From positions 220,592 through 284,591 of the forward strand of contig CAIJXT010000030.1 in assembly GCA_903824665.1 (NCBI GenBank): a DNA stretch of 64,000 bases. Reading direction: 5' to 3'. The stretch's first letter is position 1; every line of letters begins with the position of its first letter. The notes below the pieces were generated by a model, which saw nothing but the letters and a program-made list of their open reading frames with translations, did not search any database and was not told the origin of the DNA. Of the stretch, positions 1 to 9,516 are shown piece after piece. The position numbers and the translations under genes were made by a program. Source of the stretch: an uncultured Bacteroidota bacterium. GTDB lineage: Bacteria; Bacteroidota; Bacteroidia; Chitinophagales; Chitinophagaceae.

Positions 1-1
1 G

Positions 2-700
2 GTCAATATCACCAACGATATTATTTCAGGACTCCGTGTGCTGAAGTCCCAGGCAGAGCAGATGAAAGTACAATTCGGTACAGCGCTTGTGGGCGAAGCC
101 AATCGCAATTCATACATTACGATACCCGGACTGCGTGGCTTGCCTGCAAAGGAAGTGTCTGTTGTCAATCTCGCCAATATTATCCAGGCGCGTATGGAGG
201 AGATACTGGAGTATGTGATGTTCCATATCAGGCAGATGGGATTGGAGCATCGCCTCAATGGTGGCATCATACTTACAGGTGGTGGTGCACGGCTCAAGCA
301 TATTACACAGCTTACAGAGTATGTTACCGGACTTGGAGCCCGTATCGGATATCCCAACGAGCATCTTGCAGCCGGGCATATAGAGGCGCTGATGAGCCCT
401 ATGTACGCAACATGTATTGGACTCATTCTGCGTGGCTATCACGATTTCGAGAGTGGCCGAACTGAGTTTACAGGTGATAGCGCTAACTTTCTGAATGTTG
501 ATGGAACCATAGCTGAGCCTGTGGCTGAAGTGGAGCTGGAAGCTGCTCCTGAGGCCAGCGAAGATACTGATGATGAGCTGTCTTCCAACAAGTGGGACAA
601 GTTCAAAAAACGTCAGGAAACCATGAAAGAATTGTTCGACAGGTTGCGTGGAAAGTTCATGGAATTGTTTGAAGATATAGACGATAAGGAACTTGAATAA
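2..700 (+). CDS. ftsA: Cell division protein FtsA, C-terminal part (5' end outside window)
   Basis: FtsA is the actin-like ATPase that anchors FtsZ filaments to the inner membrane at the division site. The reading frame is open from base 2 and has no start here, so the gene begins upstream. The visible part includes the typical stretch with AEQMKVQFG and the nucleotide-binding loop GIILTGGGARLKHI. The C-terminus is acidic and then amphipathic (KFKKRQETMKELFDRLRGKF), as expected for a membrane-targeting helix. ftsZ follows 87 bases downstream on the same strand, the usual order at the end of a division and cell wall cluster. Confidence 0.95.
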   Translation, partial: VNITNDIISGLRVLKSQAEQMKVQFGTALVGEANRNSYITIPGLRGLPAKEVSVVNLANIIQARMEEILEYVMFHIRQMGLEHRLNGGIILTGGGARLKHITQLTEYVTGLGARIGYPNEHLAAGHIEALMSPMYATCIGLILRGYHDFESGRTEFTGDSANFLNVDGTIAEPVAEVELEAAPEASEDTDDELSSNKWDKFKKRQETMKELFDRLRGKFMELFEDIDDKELE

Positions 701-725
701 AATACCCGTTAATTTGCACAAAATT

Positions 726-757
726 CTCACAACGCTTATAATAACTCACAACGCTTA
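726..757. repeat. Perfect 13-bp direct repeat in the ftsA-ftsZ gap
   Basis: CTCACAACGCTTA occurs at 726-738 and again at 745-757, giving a 19-bp period. It sits 30 bases before the ftsZ start. The spacing is close to two helical turns, which would suit tandem protein binding, but no known operator is recognised. It could also be a local slippage duplication. Confidence 0.6.
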
Positions 758-787
758 AATTAATTACTAACCCACAAAAAACAGGAT

Positions 788-2407
788 ATGATACATTTCG
801 AAATTCCCAAGAATCAATCATCTATCATCAAGGTGATAGGCGTAGGCGGCGGCGGAAGCAATGCCGTTAATTACATGCACAGCCTCGGGATAGAAGGCGT
901 AGATTTTGTCGTTTGTAATACTGATTCACAGGCACTGTCGCTAAGCCCGGTTGCAAACAAGGTTCAGCTTGGTCCACATCTTACTCAGGGTCTGGGTGCA
1001 GGTGCCAACCCCGAGATCGGCAAGCAGTCTTGCGAAGAAAGTTTTGAAGATATTTCCAAAATATTGAAGGTCAATACCCGCATGGCATTTATTACAGCCG
1101 GCATGGGTGGTGGTACCGGTACTGGTGGTGCACCCGTAGTTTCTAAGATCTGCAAAGAGTTAGGCATTCTTACCGTGGGTATTGTTACCACGCCGTTTAC
1201 ATACGAGGGCCGCAAACGGCTGAAGCAGGCTCAGGAAGGTATTGACCGCATGCGCGATCATGTTGATACTATCCTCATCATATCAAATGATAAGCTGCGC
1301 CAGCAGTTTGGTAATCTGCCTTTTACCAAGGCTTTTGCCAAGGCAGATGATATTCTGGCTACTGCTGCCAAGTGTATCACTGATGTTATTACTTCTACCG
1401 GTCAGATCAATGTTGACTTTGCGGATGTATGCACCGTTATGAAGAATGGCGGCGTGGCCATATTGGGCAGTTCTTCGGCTTCTGGCGAAAATCGTGCGCT
1501 GCAGGCTGTTGAAGATGCACTCAATTCACCATTGCTCAATGATAGCGATATCCGTGGCGCTAAATGGCTACTGCTCAATATCACATCGGCTGCAGGCGAG
1601 CATGAACATACTATGGACGAGGCCGAAGCAATACAGGCATATGTACAGATGCAGGCCGGAGAAAACTGCGATGTAATACTGGGTATGGGCCACGACCCGA
1701 ATCTGGGCGACAAAATTGCTGTCACTGTTATCGCAACAGGTTTCAACTACAAAGAGATAAATGTAGAATTCCCTGCACGTAAGTCAGAGCCGGAAAAAGT
1801 TGTGGTAACACTCGGTGGCCTCAACAGCCAGCCTGAGATGCAGATCGAAGAATATCCAACTGTACAATACAGTGCTGAGAGCATGGCTCCGGTTCTGGTT
1901 GAGGAAAGAGAGCCAATTGCTACCTATATACCTGCAGAAGAGCCGGTAGAAGCTGAGCGCTTTGTACTTCAAGTAGAAGAAGAGCCAGTACAGATACACC
2001 ACCAGCTAGTATATATGCAGGAGGTTACACGTGAGCCAGAACCTGCATATGAGCCGGTTGCCAGAGTAGAGCCTGTGCGCGAGCCTGTAGTCATGAAGAT
2101 TGGTGAGCGTGTACTGTCTGAAGAAGAGATTGAAGAAAAAAGAAGATTTGAGGAACAGAAGAGAGCTTTTGAAGATCGTGCAGCCAGGTTGCGTAGCCTC
2201 AGCATCAACATCCGCGACAATGACAGCAGCGACGAAATAGAGTCAGTGCCGGCCTACAAACGGAAAAACCTTGCCGTTGAGAATCCGCAGGCATCAAGCG
2301 ATTCATTTTATAGCGGTTATACCATCGGTATGAATGGTCAGAAGCCAAATGAACAGGCGTCAATTCAGACGATCAATACCTTTCTCGATGGTCGCAAGCC
2401 AGATTGA
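788..2407 (+). CDS. ftsZ: Cell division protein FtsZ with long acidic C-terminal tail
   Basis: Tubulin-like GTPase that forms the Z ring. The sequence shows the N-terminal GVGGGGSNAV motif, the tubulin signature GGGTGTG within MGGGTGTGGAPV, and the T7 loop NVDFADV that completes GTP hydrolysis. The GTPase core ends near residue 325. About 214 residues follow, rich in Glu, Pro and Val (many EP pairs), then a basic/acidic helix-like stretch and the end TFLDGRKPD in place of a DIPxFLR-type tail. At 539 residues it is much longer than the roughly 380-400 residue proteins of proteobacteria; the extra length is all linker. The ATG at 788 directly precedes conserved sequence. A strong terminator follows. 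Confidence 0.97.
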   Translation: MIHFEIPKNQSSIIKVIGVGGGGSNAVNYMHSLGIEGVDFVVCNTDSQALSLSPVANKVQLGPHLTQGLGAGANPEIGKQSCEESFEDISKILKVNTRMAFITAGMGGGTGTGGAPVVSKICKELGILTVGIVTTPFTYEGRKRLKQAQEGIDRMRDHVDTILIISNDKLRQQFGNLPFTKAFAKADDILATAAKCITDVITSTGQINVDFADVCTVMKNGGVAILGSSSASGENRALQAVEDALNSPLLNDSDIRGAKWLLLNITSAAGEHEHTMDEAEAIQAYVQMQAGENCDVILGMGHDPNLGDKIAVTVIATGFNYKEINVEFPARKSEPEKVVVTLGGLNSQPEMQIEEYPTVQYSAESMAPVLVEEREPIATYIPAEEPVEAERFVLQVEEEPVQIHHQLVYMQEVTREPEPAYEPVARVEPVREPVVMKIGERVLSEEEIEEKRRFEEQKRAFEDRAARLRSLSINIRDNDSSDEIESVPAYKRKNLAVENPQASSDSFYSGYTIGMNGQKPNEQASIQTINTFLDGRKPD

Positions 2408-2432
2408 TAAAATGATAATGTGATAATTTTTC

Positions 2433-2464
2433 AAGCCCCCCGGTCATCGTCCGGGGGGCTTTTT
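2433..2464 (+). terminator. Intrinsic terminator after ftsZ
   Basis: A 10-bp perfect stem, AGCCCCCCGG (2434-2443) with CCGGGGGGCT (2451-2460), has a 7-base loop and is followed by a T run. It ends the ftsA-ftsZ transcript. Confidence 0.92.
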
Positions 2465-2749
2465 AGTGGTTTATTACGTACCTATTAATTGCTGGTTAGT
2501 TTCTATTTGTCCTATTATAGTTTTAAAAAACGAATAAAACATTATTTTTTGTGTAACTTCACCTAACTTTTGCAACTTTTTGTATGTCTTAAAGCAAAAC
2601 CACTCTCGGTTTTTACATTGGAAATTTAAATATTATTCGTCGTTTTTGAATTTTATAGAGATATTACTATATTTAACACGTTAAAGTATACCCAAAAAAA
2701 GTACAAAACGTAAAAAACACTGCCTCAGGTTTCTAAATATCGGTCAAGT
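2465..2749. other. AT-rich non-coding region before the large secreted protein
   Basis: No credible gene is seen on either strand. The region is very AT-rich and probably carries the promoter of the downstream secreted protein, but I found no exact TANNTTTG element; the closest string is TAACTTTTG near 2563, which has one extra T. Confidence 0.5.
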
Positions 2750-5700
2750 ATGAAAAAACACTACTTATTCTTATTTCTCTTTTGCTTGGTTGTAAGTGGC
2801 GCTAAGCGCGTCAATGCACAGATTTCAGGCGCCAACTGCTTTTTGCAGGGCAGGTACCTGGAGATTGGCGAAATTGGTAATGGCGCATTTGGTGCCAGCG
2901 GCATACCCGCCGGCTACCATCCTCACCTTTCCGGTACAGGTGTACCCCCCGCTGGTACTTTCCTGGCAGAGGTTTATGATTACGGTCTGGACGGATGGGC
3001 TGTAGGCGCACCTCCTTATATGGGCGACTACACTTATCCTGGATCTCCGTTTGAAGGATGGGGACTTCAGGTGAATGTGGGTCGTACACACGCGTTCGTA
3101 CCCGGAGGCTTTAATAGTGCAGCTGGTGGCTCACTTACAGGTACTATTGCCGGTTATTCCAATACTGGCGGTCGTGCTATCTGCCGTTGGACCGGTACTG
3201 CCTCTGCCGGTGGTATGCAGGTTAGGCAGGAGACACGGGTAGACACACTCGCTTCATGGGTGGTGGTTACAACCGTTATGCGCAATACCACTGGTGCTGC
3301 TATGCCAGGCGTATATTATTTGCGCTCTTGTGATCCGGACAACAACCAGACATGGGCAGGCGGTGGCTTCCCCACAAACAATCAGGTGATTTATCAGAAT
3401 GACGTACAGCACAGAGTACTGGTAAGGGCTACAAGTTCTACCGGACCAGCATCTTACTTCGGTCTTGGTACACGTGATTGTCGTGCCAAAGTGTTTATCT
3501 ACAACTCATGGTCTATGTCTACTGCGGTTGACTTCGCAGATATGTACAACCAGACTGTTCCTGCTGCTTATGGTGCTTATTATTATGATTTTGCCAATCA
3601 CCCCGGTGATATCGGTATCGGCCTGGTTTACAGGATCGGTACTATTGCTGCAGGTGACAGTGCCATCGTTTCTTACGCATATACCTTTAATAACGATGCC
3701 GGTTTAGATCAGGCATTCCCGCACCCACAACTGGTTGTGAACGGTACACCATTCCCTGTTGTTGCACCACCTGCGCCAAACTACGATACGTTCGACGTTT
3801 GTCTGCACCCGGGTATGACAACACTTCCTGTAAACATCAATTTCGGTAGCGACAAAAACTGGAGCTGGAGCAAATGGACATGGTCTCCGGGCACTGGTCT
3901 GGCCACCACAACGGGCGTTGTTAACACAATCAATGTTGGCGTACTTCCTCCAATTATTACCTATACCATTACTGGTACTGATAGTGCTTTCGGTATGTCG
4001 TCATGCAACAATAAAGTGTTCTACCTTACTATACTTACCTGCAATGGTGCTGTTTGTAACAGCCCATGTGAAGGTGATACGCTGTGGTTCAATGCACCTG
4101 GTGACTCCTCGGCTGCTACCTATCAGTGGTATGGTCCTGCTCCGTCAACTACGGTATTTGCCACCACACAAAAAGCATTTATCTATCCTGCATCTTCCGC
4201 ACATAATGGTTTGTTCGCCGTTATCAAGACCGTGGCAGGTGTACCGGATACCTCATTCACTACCGCCGTTGTGCGCCACAAACCTAATGTTGTAGCATCC
4301 AGCAATGCACCATTGTGTATAGGTACTAACACCCTGCTGCTGACATCAGTAGTAGACTCACCCGGTGTTACGTATGCGTGGTCAGCCTTCCCGTCATCGT
4401 TTACTTCCGGCGTCTCCAATCCTACGATCAGTGGATTCTCAATAACAGATACCGGAACGTATAGGGTGATTGTCACCTCCGTATTTGGCTGTAAAGACAC
4501 GGCTACGACGCACGTGACATTGGTACCACCACCTGCGCCACCGATAGTTTTTGCTCATACACCATATTGTCAGGGCGATGCATTTATACCGTTTACTGTT
4601 ACTGGTCTTGTACCAGGTGGCGTGGTGCTATGGTATTCAGCCCCGGTAGGTGGTACAGGTAGTACTACTGCTCCGGTTGTTAATACTGCGGTTGCCGGTC
4701 TCAATACATATTACTTCAGCCAGATAACAGGCAGCTGCGAGAGTCTTCGTGATTCAATAAAAGTGTTGGTCAATCCGGTTCCGGCTCCAATACTTGGGAC
4801 AACAGGTGTATGTCAATACTTTACTACTACACTCACATCTACTACGCCAGGTGGTGCGTGGTCGAGCAGCAATCCGGCTGTTGCAGTTATAGATCCGGTT
4901 ACAGGTGTTGTTACCGGTGTCAGTGGTGCAACATCTGGTACTACGGCTACTATTACTTATAGACTGATTACCTCTTGCCAAGCCACTACAGTGGTGACTG
5001 TTTATGGCAAGCCTTCACCTCCGGGAGTGCCCGAAGTTCGCTATTGCCAGTACACACTTGCCAATCCAATAAATGCAGCTGCAGGCAGCACACTTGCCGG
5101 CAGCACTATCAAGTGGTATGGTCTGGGTGTAACACCTGCGCTCGTAGGTATTAATGGCCCAATACCACGTACAGATACTGCTCCTGGCGTTTATAATTAT
5201 TATGTGACGCAGACATCATCATTTGGTTGTGTCAGCGACAGCGCTACATACCCGGTACGCATAATCGCAGAGCCATCAGCACCAATCACACGCGATACTG
5301 AATACTGTCAGCATTACGAGTTTGCGGCACCACTGACTGCAAAAGGTGACAGCCTGCGCTGGTACACATCGGCTACAATGCCACCTGTAGGTACAGGTAG
5401 TTACATCGCACCTACTCCGCCAACCGTATATCCGGGCATAACTACACATTTTGTAACACAGACAATCAACAAATGTGAGAGTCCACGTGCACCATTGAAT
5501 GTAGAGATTCTTTATACTCCGGAGTTTGAGATTCTTGCTGATCGTGACTGGGTTTGCCAGTTCGATTCTCTGAGGTTGAAATATGATGGTCCTAATCCTT
5601 TGGTTAATATGGCGTTCTACTGGCAGTTGCCAATCGGTGCATCATTCGTAGCGGGTACAACCAATGCCGATAGCATTGTAAGAGTACGCTTCGATACAGC

Positions 5701-6619
5701 ATGGGGTCAGCACGATGTAATTCTTACAGTTACAAACTATGGTGGCAAATGTCGTGGAAACGATACACAGCGTATCAAAGTGGTACCGGCACCAAATACA
5801 CATCCATACATGAGTCCTGATGTGTGTGTTGGCGATACTATTACATTGGCACTTGGCGACAGAACTGCAAATGCGCATTCATTTACATGGATGATAGACG
5901 GCCAGCCAATGGCTATCTCTCCAGCATTGAAGATCATCTCTGCAAATTCGCATAGTGGTGGTCCATACCTTATCAGCTGGCAGGATACCGGTCGCCATAT
6001 CATTGGCGTACAGGGTCTTACATCAGAGGGTTGCAGGGCACTGCCAACGGCTGATACGGTGAACGTTCACTCATTGCCAGATCCACGTTTCTCTCTGTTG
6101 CTTGATGCCAGCATATCAGACAAGAATAGCAAAAAGCTGTGTATTGAAGATAGCGTGCTGTTTGCAGCCAATGTTAAAGACTACAGCTGCAATTACAAAT
6201 GGGAGCCTGAGCATTACTTCGCAAACGAAAACAAGCCAGTAATCTGGGGTAAAGTAGAGCAGGAGCGCAGTATGATCAAGCTTACTGTAACTGATCCGTT
6301 TGGTTGCCGCGCCAGCTATGAGAAGAAGTTTGTTACAGACCTTTGCTGTACTGTTTCTTTCCCTAATGCCTTTACGCCTAATCAGGATAGTCACAATGAT
6401 GTGTTCCGTCCAATATTCGCAGGCTACCGCAGGTTCCACATCTTCCGTGTGAGCAACCGTTGGGGACAGACAGTGTTTGAGAGTGCCAACTCTAATCCAT
6501 CATGGGATGGTATGTACAATGGTGTTCCTCAGGATATGGGTACTTACTACTACTTCATACGTTATGATTGCGGTGGCAAGACACTCGAAGCCAAGGGTGA
6601 TATAACTCTGATCAGATAA
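2750..6619 (+). CDS. Large secreted Ig-like repeat protein with T9SS type B C-terminal domain
   Basis: Predicted surface or secreted protein of 1289 residues. An N-terminal signal peptide ends in VNAQ (about residue 24). The N-terminal 350 residues form a Gly/aromatic-rich domain I do not recognise. It is followed by Ig-like modules; three of them share a YCQ...WY pattern (around residues 610, 765 and 855). The last 90 residues carry the CHU_C / gliding-motility-associated pattern FPNAFTPNQDSHNDVF, RWGQ.VFE, WDG.YNG and GTYYYFI, which marks type B T9SS cargo. Type B cargo is known to pass through the T9SS and often needs a PorP/SprF partner, none of which is seen nearby. Adhesin or surface matrix roles are possible; the specific function is unknown. 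Confidence 0.85.
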   Translation: MKKHYLFLFLFCLVVSGAKRVNAQISGANCFLQGRYLEIGEIGNGAFGASGIPAGYHPHLSGTGVPPAGTFLAEVYDYGLDGWAVGAPPYMGDYTYPGSPFEGWGLQVNVGRTHAFVPGGFNSAAGGSLTGTIAGYSNTGGRAICRWTGTASAGGMQVRQETRVDTLASWVVVTTVMRNTTGAAMPGVYYLRSCDPDNNQTWAGGGFPTNNQVIYQNDVQHRVLVRATSSTGPASYFGLGTRDCRAKVFIYNSWSMSTAVDFADMYNQTVPAAYGAYYYDFANHPGDIGIGLVYRIGTIAAGDSAIVSYAYTFNNDAGLDQAFPHPQLVVNGTPFPVVAPPAPNYDTFDVCLHPGMTTLPVNINFGSDKNWSWSKWTWSPGTGLATTTGVVNTINVGVLPPIITYTITGTDSAFGMSSCNNKVFYLTILTCNGAVCNSPCEGDTLWFNAPGDSSAATYQWYGPAPSTTVFATTQKAFIYPASSAHNGLFAVIKTVAGVPDTSFTTAVVRHKPNVVASSNAPLCIGTNTLLLTSVVDSPGVTYAWSAFPSSFTSGVSNPTISGFSITDTGTYRVIVTSVFGCKDTATTHVTLVPPPAPPIVFAHTPYCQGDAFIPFTVTGLVPGGVVLWYSAPVGGTGSTTAPVVNTAVAGLNTYYFSQITGSCESLRDSIKVLVNPVPAPILGTTGVCQYFTTTLTSTTPGGAWSSSNPAVAVIDPVTGVVTGVSGATSGTTATITYRLITSCQATTVVTVYGKPSPPGVPEVRYCQYTLANPINAAAGSTLAGSTIKWYGLGVTPALVGINGPIPRTDTAPGVYNYYVTQTSSFGCVSDSATYPVRIIAEPSAPITRDTEYCQHYEFAAPLTAKGDSLRWYTSATMPPVGTGSYIAPTPPTVYPGITTHFVTQTINKCESPRAPLNVEILYTPEFEILADRDWVCQFDSLRLKYDGPNPLVNMAFYWQLPIGASFVAGTTNADSIVRVRFDTAWGQHDVILTVTNYGGKCRGNDTQRIKVVPAPNTHPYMSPDVCVGDTITLALGDRTANAHSFTWMIDGQPMAISPALKIISANSHSGGPYLISWQDTGRHIIGVQGLTSEGCRALPTADTVNVHSLPDPRFSLLLDASISDKNSKKLCIEDSVLFAANVKDYSCNYKWEPEHYFANENKPVIWGKVEQERSMIKLTVTDPFGCRASYEKKFVTDLCCTVSFPNAFTPNQDSHNDVFRPIFAGYRRFHIFRVSNRWGQTVFESANSNPSWDGMYNGVPQDMGTYYYFIRYDCGGKTLEAKGDITLIR

Positions 6620-6641
6620 TTTCTGAGAGATATACAATAGT

Positions 6642-6677
6642 AAAAACTGCCATCCTGATTTCCGGATGGCAGTTTTT
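6642..6677 (+). terminator. Intrinsic terminator after the type B cargo gene
   Basis: Perfect 14-bp stem: AAAAACTGCCATCC (6642-6655) with GGATGGCAGTTTTT (6664-6677), 8-base loop, ending in a T run. The A and T tails make it usable in both directions, but only the plus-strand gene lies next to it. Confidence 0.93.
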
Positions 6678-6971
6678 GTTTACCAAGGTATTCGGAGTTT
6701 AGTAGTTGTGTTGCAATTAGGAATTTGTATCACTAAGAAATACACAGATGTTGCACTTTTTCGTTCTTTTTAACACCGCCGAATAATCTGTTGATCAGCA
6801 ATGAGTTGTTGCAACATTCATTGTGCAAGCAGTCTTTTTTGCTGTTTTTTTGGGGGTATCGATATTTGGTAAATCAGTCATTTAGTCTTAACTTCAACTT
6901 TGTTTGTAGTGCGTCTATTTCTACTTACTTAACTTGTTTTATTTTTATCAACTTTTTGTTTCAAATTATTC
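6678..6971. other. Non-coding region before the SBBP-repeat protein
   Basis: T-rich intergenic DNA with no convincing gene. It presumably holds the promoter of the gene at 6972; no exact TANNTTTG box was found. Confidence 0.45.
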
Positions 6972-9443
6972 ATGAAATATCTATCTATTATTGCTATCCT
7001 GTCTGTACTGAGTATTACGGCCAGCGCCAGAGTAGCTCCTGTAGCCATTAATGGCAAATTCTCATTTTTGGAGAATAAAGGTCAGATAAAAGACCAGAAC
7101 GGCAAACCACGGGCGGATATTCAGTTTGTTTTACCAGGCAGTGGGATTAATCTTTTTGTCGGAAATGGACAGTTGCACTATCAGTTTGCAAAGGCTGTAG
7201 TTGCCAACCCGCACCAGCCGGGTACCTACATAGCACCACAGTTCCGTATTCATCCGGATCAGGATCGGTACGAAGAGCCTATGACAGCAACCATCAATAC
7301 TTACAGGCTGGATGTGGAGTTGGTGGGGGCAAATATGAACGCACCATTTATAGCCGGTGAACCACAAGCATATTACGAGAATTACTACCTGCCCGGTGCT
7401 CCCACAAATGGCATACGGGCGCATGCCTTTAATAAGATCACCTACAAGAATGTATACCCAGATATTGACTGGGTTATTTTTGTGGACGGTACAAAACTGG
7501 AACATGAGTTTGTAGTAGGTCGTAACGGAGATGCTTCTCGCATACAGATTCGTTACAAAGGTCAGACATCGCTCAAAATTACTACAGACGGCAGCATTAT
7601 TGCAGGTACCCCATTGGGTACGGTTACAGAGAAGGCACCGGTTTGTTATAATGCCGATGGTTCACTGCAGCCTTCTGCTTACCGGCTCAACGGCAGTTTG
7701 CTTACTTATGACCTGCATGGTGCCAAGGACGAAATATTGATTGACCCGGAACTGATCTGGGGTACCTACTATGGTCCCGACTCAAGTACCACACAGTTTT
7801 ACGACAATGCCGTATGCGATTCTGCCAATCTGTATGCCTGTGGCCTTACGTGGTCGGGCGTGGCAGGTACCATTGCTACCAGCGGTGCCTATCAGTCGGT
7901 TTTTGGGGGTGGTACCGATGCCTACCTTGTTCGGTTTGATACAGGTGGGCACAGAATATGGGCTACATACTATGGTGGTAACGATGCCGACTGGGCTACT
8001 GGTGTTGATTGTGATGCCAATGGCCTGATCTACATGTGTGGGGTGACGGCGAGTACAACCGGCATATCTACCCCGGGTGCACAGCAAACAACCTATGGCG
8101 GTAATCCTTATGACGCATTTGTAGTGAAATTCGACGCTGATGGTGTACGCAAATGGGCAACTTACGCAGGTGGCGGCGGCTCCAACTATCCGTGGAGTAT
8201 TTCCTGCACAGCAAATGGTAAGGTTTACCTCGCCGGAGACTCTAACGAAAATACAAACATAGCTACATCTACAGGATACCACCCAACAAAGTCAGGTGGT
8301 TTTGACTGGTACATTGTGTCTTACGATACGCTGGGTGTGCGCCAGTGGGGTAGCTATTATGGCGGCAGTACCAATGATTTTTCTGGTATGGCTTTTGGCG
8401 ATTATTATGCGGTATACCTTACCGGCTGGACAACAAGCGCTGCTGGTATCTCCAGTTCATTTGCGCATCAGCCTGCTTTGGGAGGCGCATCCGATGCTGT
8501 GCTGATCAAGACTTTCGAAGATGGCTCATTCTCCTGGGGCACATACTATGGTGGCTCCTCTTCAGAGCTTGTCGGTGGTGTTACCTGCGATCTGTTTGGT
8601 AATATATTCCTCTTCGGGCATACCGAAAGTGACAACAACATCAGTGTGCCCGGTGCTTTCCAGACTGCGAGAGCAGGTGGTGCAGATGCCTTTCTGGTCA
8701 AGTTTCATCCGGAGATAGGGTTCAGACTTTGGGCTACCTATTTTGGCGGACCACTCGACGAAAAGACCGACCTCAGCCGTATCGTTACAGACGACTCTGG
8801 AAATGTCTACGTTACCGGAAATACCAAAAGTCTTACTGGAGTAGCTTTTGACACAGCCTGGCAGACAGTATATGGCGGTGGTGAAAAGGATGGCTTCCTG
8901 GCCAAGTTCAGCGCCATTGGTATTCCTAAATGGTCCACGTATTATGGCGGTCTGGGTGTAGATGAGCCACGTGCTACCGCGTTTTATGGTGAGTCGGTAT
9001 ACCTTTGTGGGTTTACAACCAGCGCCGAGAATATAACTACTCCGGGTGCATTTTTGCCTACCGGTGCCGGCCATGAGTTTTACAATCAGGGCTTCCTGTC
9101 ACGCTTTGCCGATCCCGATACTACTACCATTCCTGTAGACACGGTGACACCTCCGCCAACATTGGTAAAGGGTCCGGCTGAGAGCCACCCTCAGATCAGT
9201 CTGTTCCCCAACCCTAACAACGGTACCTTCACACTGGCAGGAGTGCTGGGCAATCGCAACGGCCTGGTTTCTGTAACGGTTACAGACATGACCGGTCGTG
9301 TGGTGTTGCAGGACAAAGCGGCCTTACACAATGGCAAGCTGCAGGAACAACTGGGCCTTTCGGGCTCCACGCCTGCAGGAGTGTATCTGCTGCGGCTGCA
9401 GGCTCCGGGTATCAATGAGGTAATACCTTTCAGGAAGCAGTAA
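6972..9443 (+). CDS. Secreted SBBP-type beta-propeller repeat protein with T9SS type A C-terminal domain
   Basis: A signal peptide (MKYLSIIAILSVLSITASA) is followed by the domain starting FSFLENKGQIKDQNG, the hallmark of the DUF7948-type N-terminal module that commonly precedes SBBP repeats. Residues about 260-715 contain roughly eight SBBP-like repeats, each with WATYYGG or a close variant followed by D..GN.Y..G.T. The end (SLFPNPNNGTFTL, VTDMTGRVV, PAGVYLLRL) is a classic type A T9SS sorting domain that PorU would remove. The protein is probably exported to the surface. The two cargo genes here are separate units because each has its own long leader region. Function beyond a repeat scaffold is unknown. 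Confidence 0.88.
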   Translation: MKYLSIIAILSVLSITASARVAPVAINGKFSFLENKGQIKDQNGKPRADIQFVLPGSGINLFVGNGQLHYQFAKAVVANPHQPGTYIAPQFRIHPDQDRYEEPMTATINTYRLDVELVGANMNAPFIAGEPQAYYENYYLPGAPTNGIRAHAFNKITYKNVYPDIDWVIFVDGTKLEHEFVVGRNGDASRIQIRYKGQTSLKITTDGSIIAGTPLGTVTEKAPVCYNADGSLQPSAYRLNGSLLTYDLHGAKDEILIDPELIWGTYYGPDSSTTQFYDNAVCDSANLYACGLTWSGVAGTIATSGAYQSVFGGGTDAYLVRFDTGGHRIWATYYGGNDADWATGVDCDANGLIYMCGVTASTTGISTPGAQQTTYGGNPYDAFVVKFDADGVRKWATYAGGGGSNYPWSISCTANGKVYLAGDSNENTNIATSTGYHPTKSGGFDWYIVSYDTLGVRQWGSYYGGSTNDFSGMAFGDYYAVYLTGWTTSAAGISSSFAHQPALGGASDAVLIKTFEDGSFSWGTYYGGSSSELVGGVTCDLFGNIFLFGHTESDNNISVPGAFQTARAGGADAFLVKFHPEIGFRLWATYFGGPLDEKTDLSRIVTDDSGNVYVTGNTKSLTGVAFDTAWQTVYGGGEKDGFLAKFSAIGIPKWSTYYGGLGVDEPRATAFYGESVYLCGFTTSAENITTPGAFLPTGAGHEFYNQGFLSRFADPDTTTIPVDTVTPPPTLVKGPAESHPQISLFPNPNNGTFTLAGVLGNRNGLVSVTVTDMTGRVVLQDKAALHNGKLQEQLGLSGSTPAGVYLLRLQAPGINEVIPFRKQ

Positions 9444-9516
9444 TACGTCGGTAGGCTACTACTTTGTTTAATCAAAGCTACGCGTGCAGCGGTATTTAAA
9501 ATCGTAGTTTCGTGCC

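Noticed and set aside
6806..6818. Palindrome TGTTGCAACA as a second operator for the XRE-S24 repressor
   Set aside because: It shares TTGC with the 20887-20905 site but has no 5-base centre, and it lies far from any damage-response gene.
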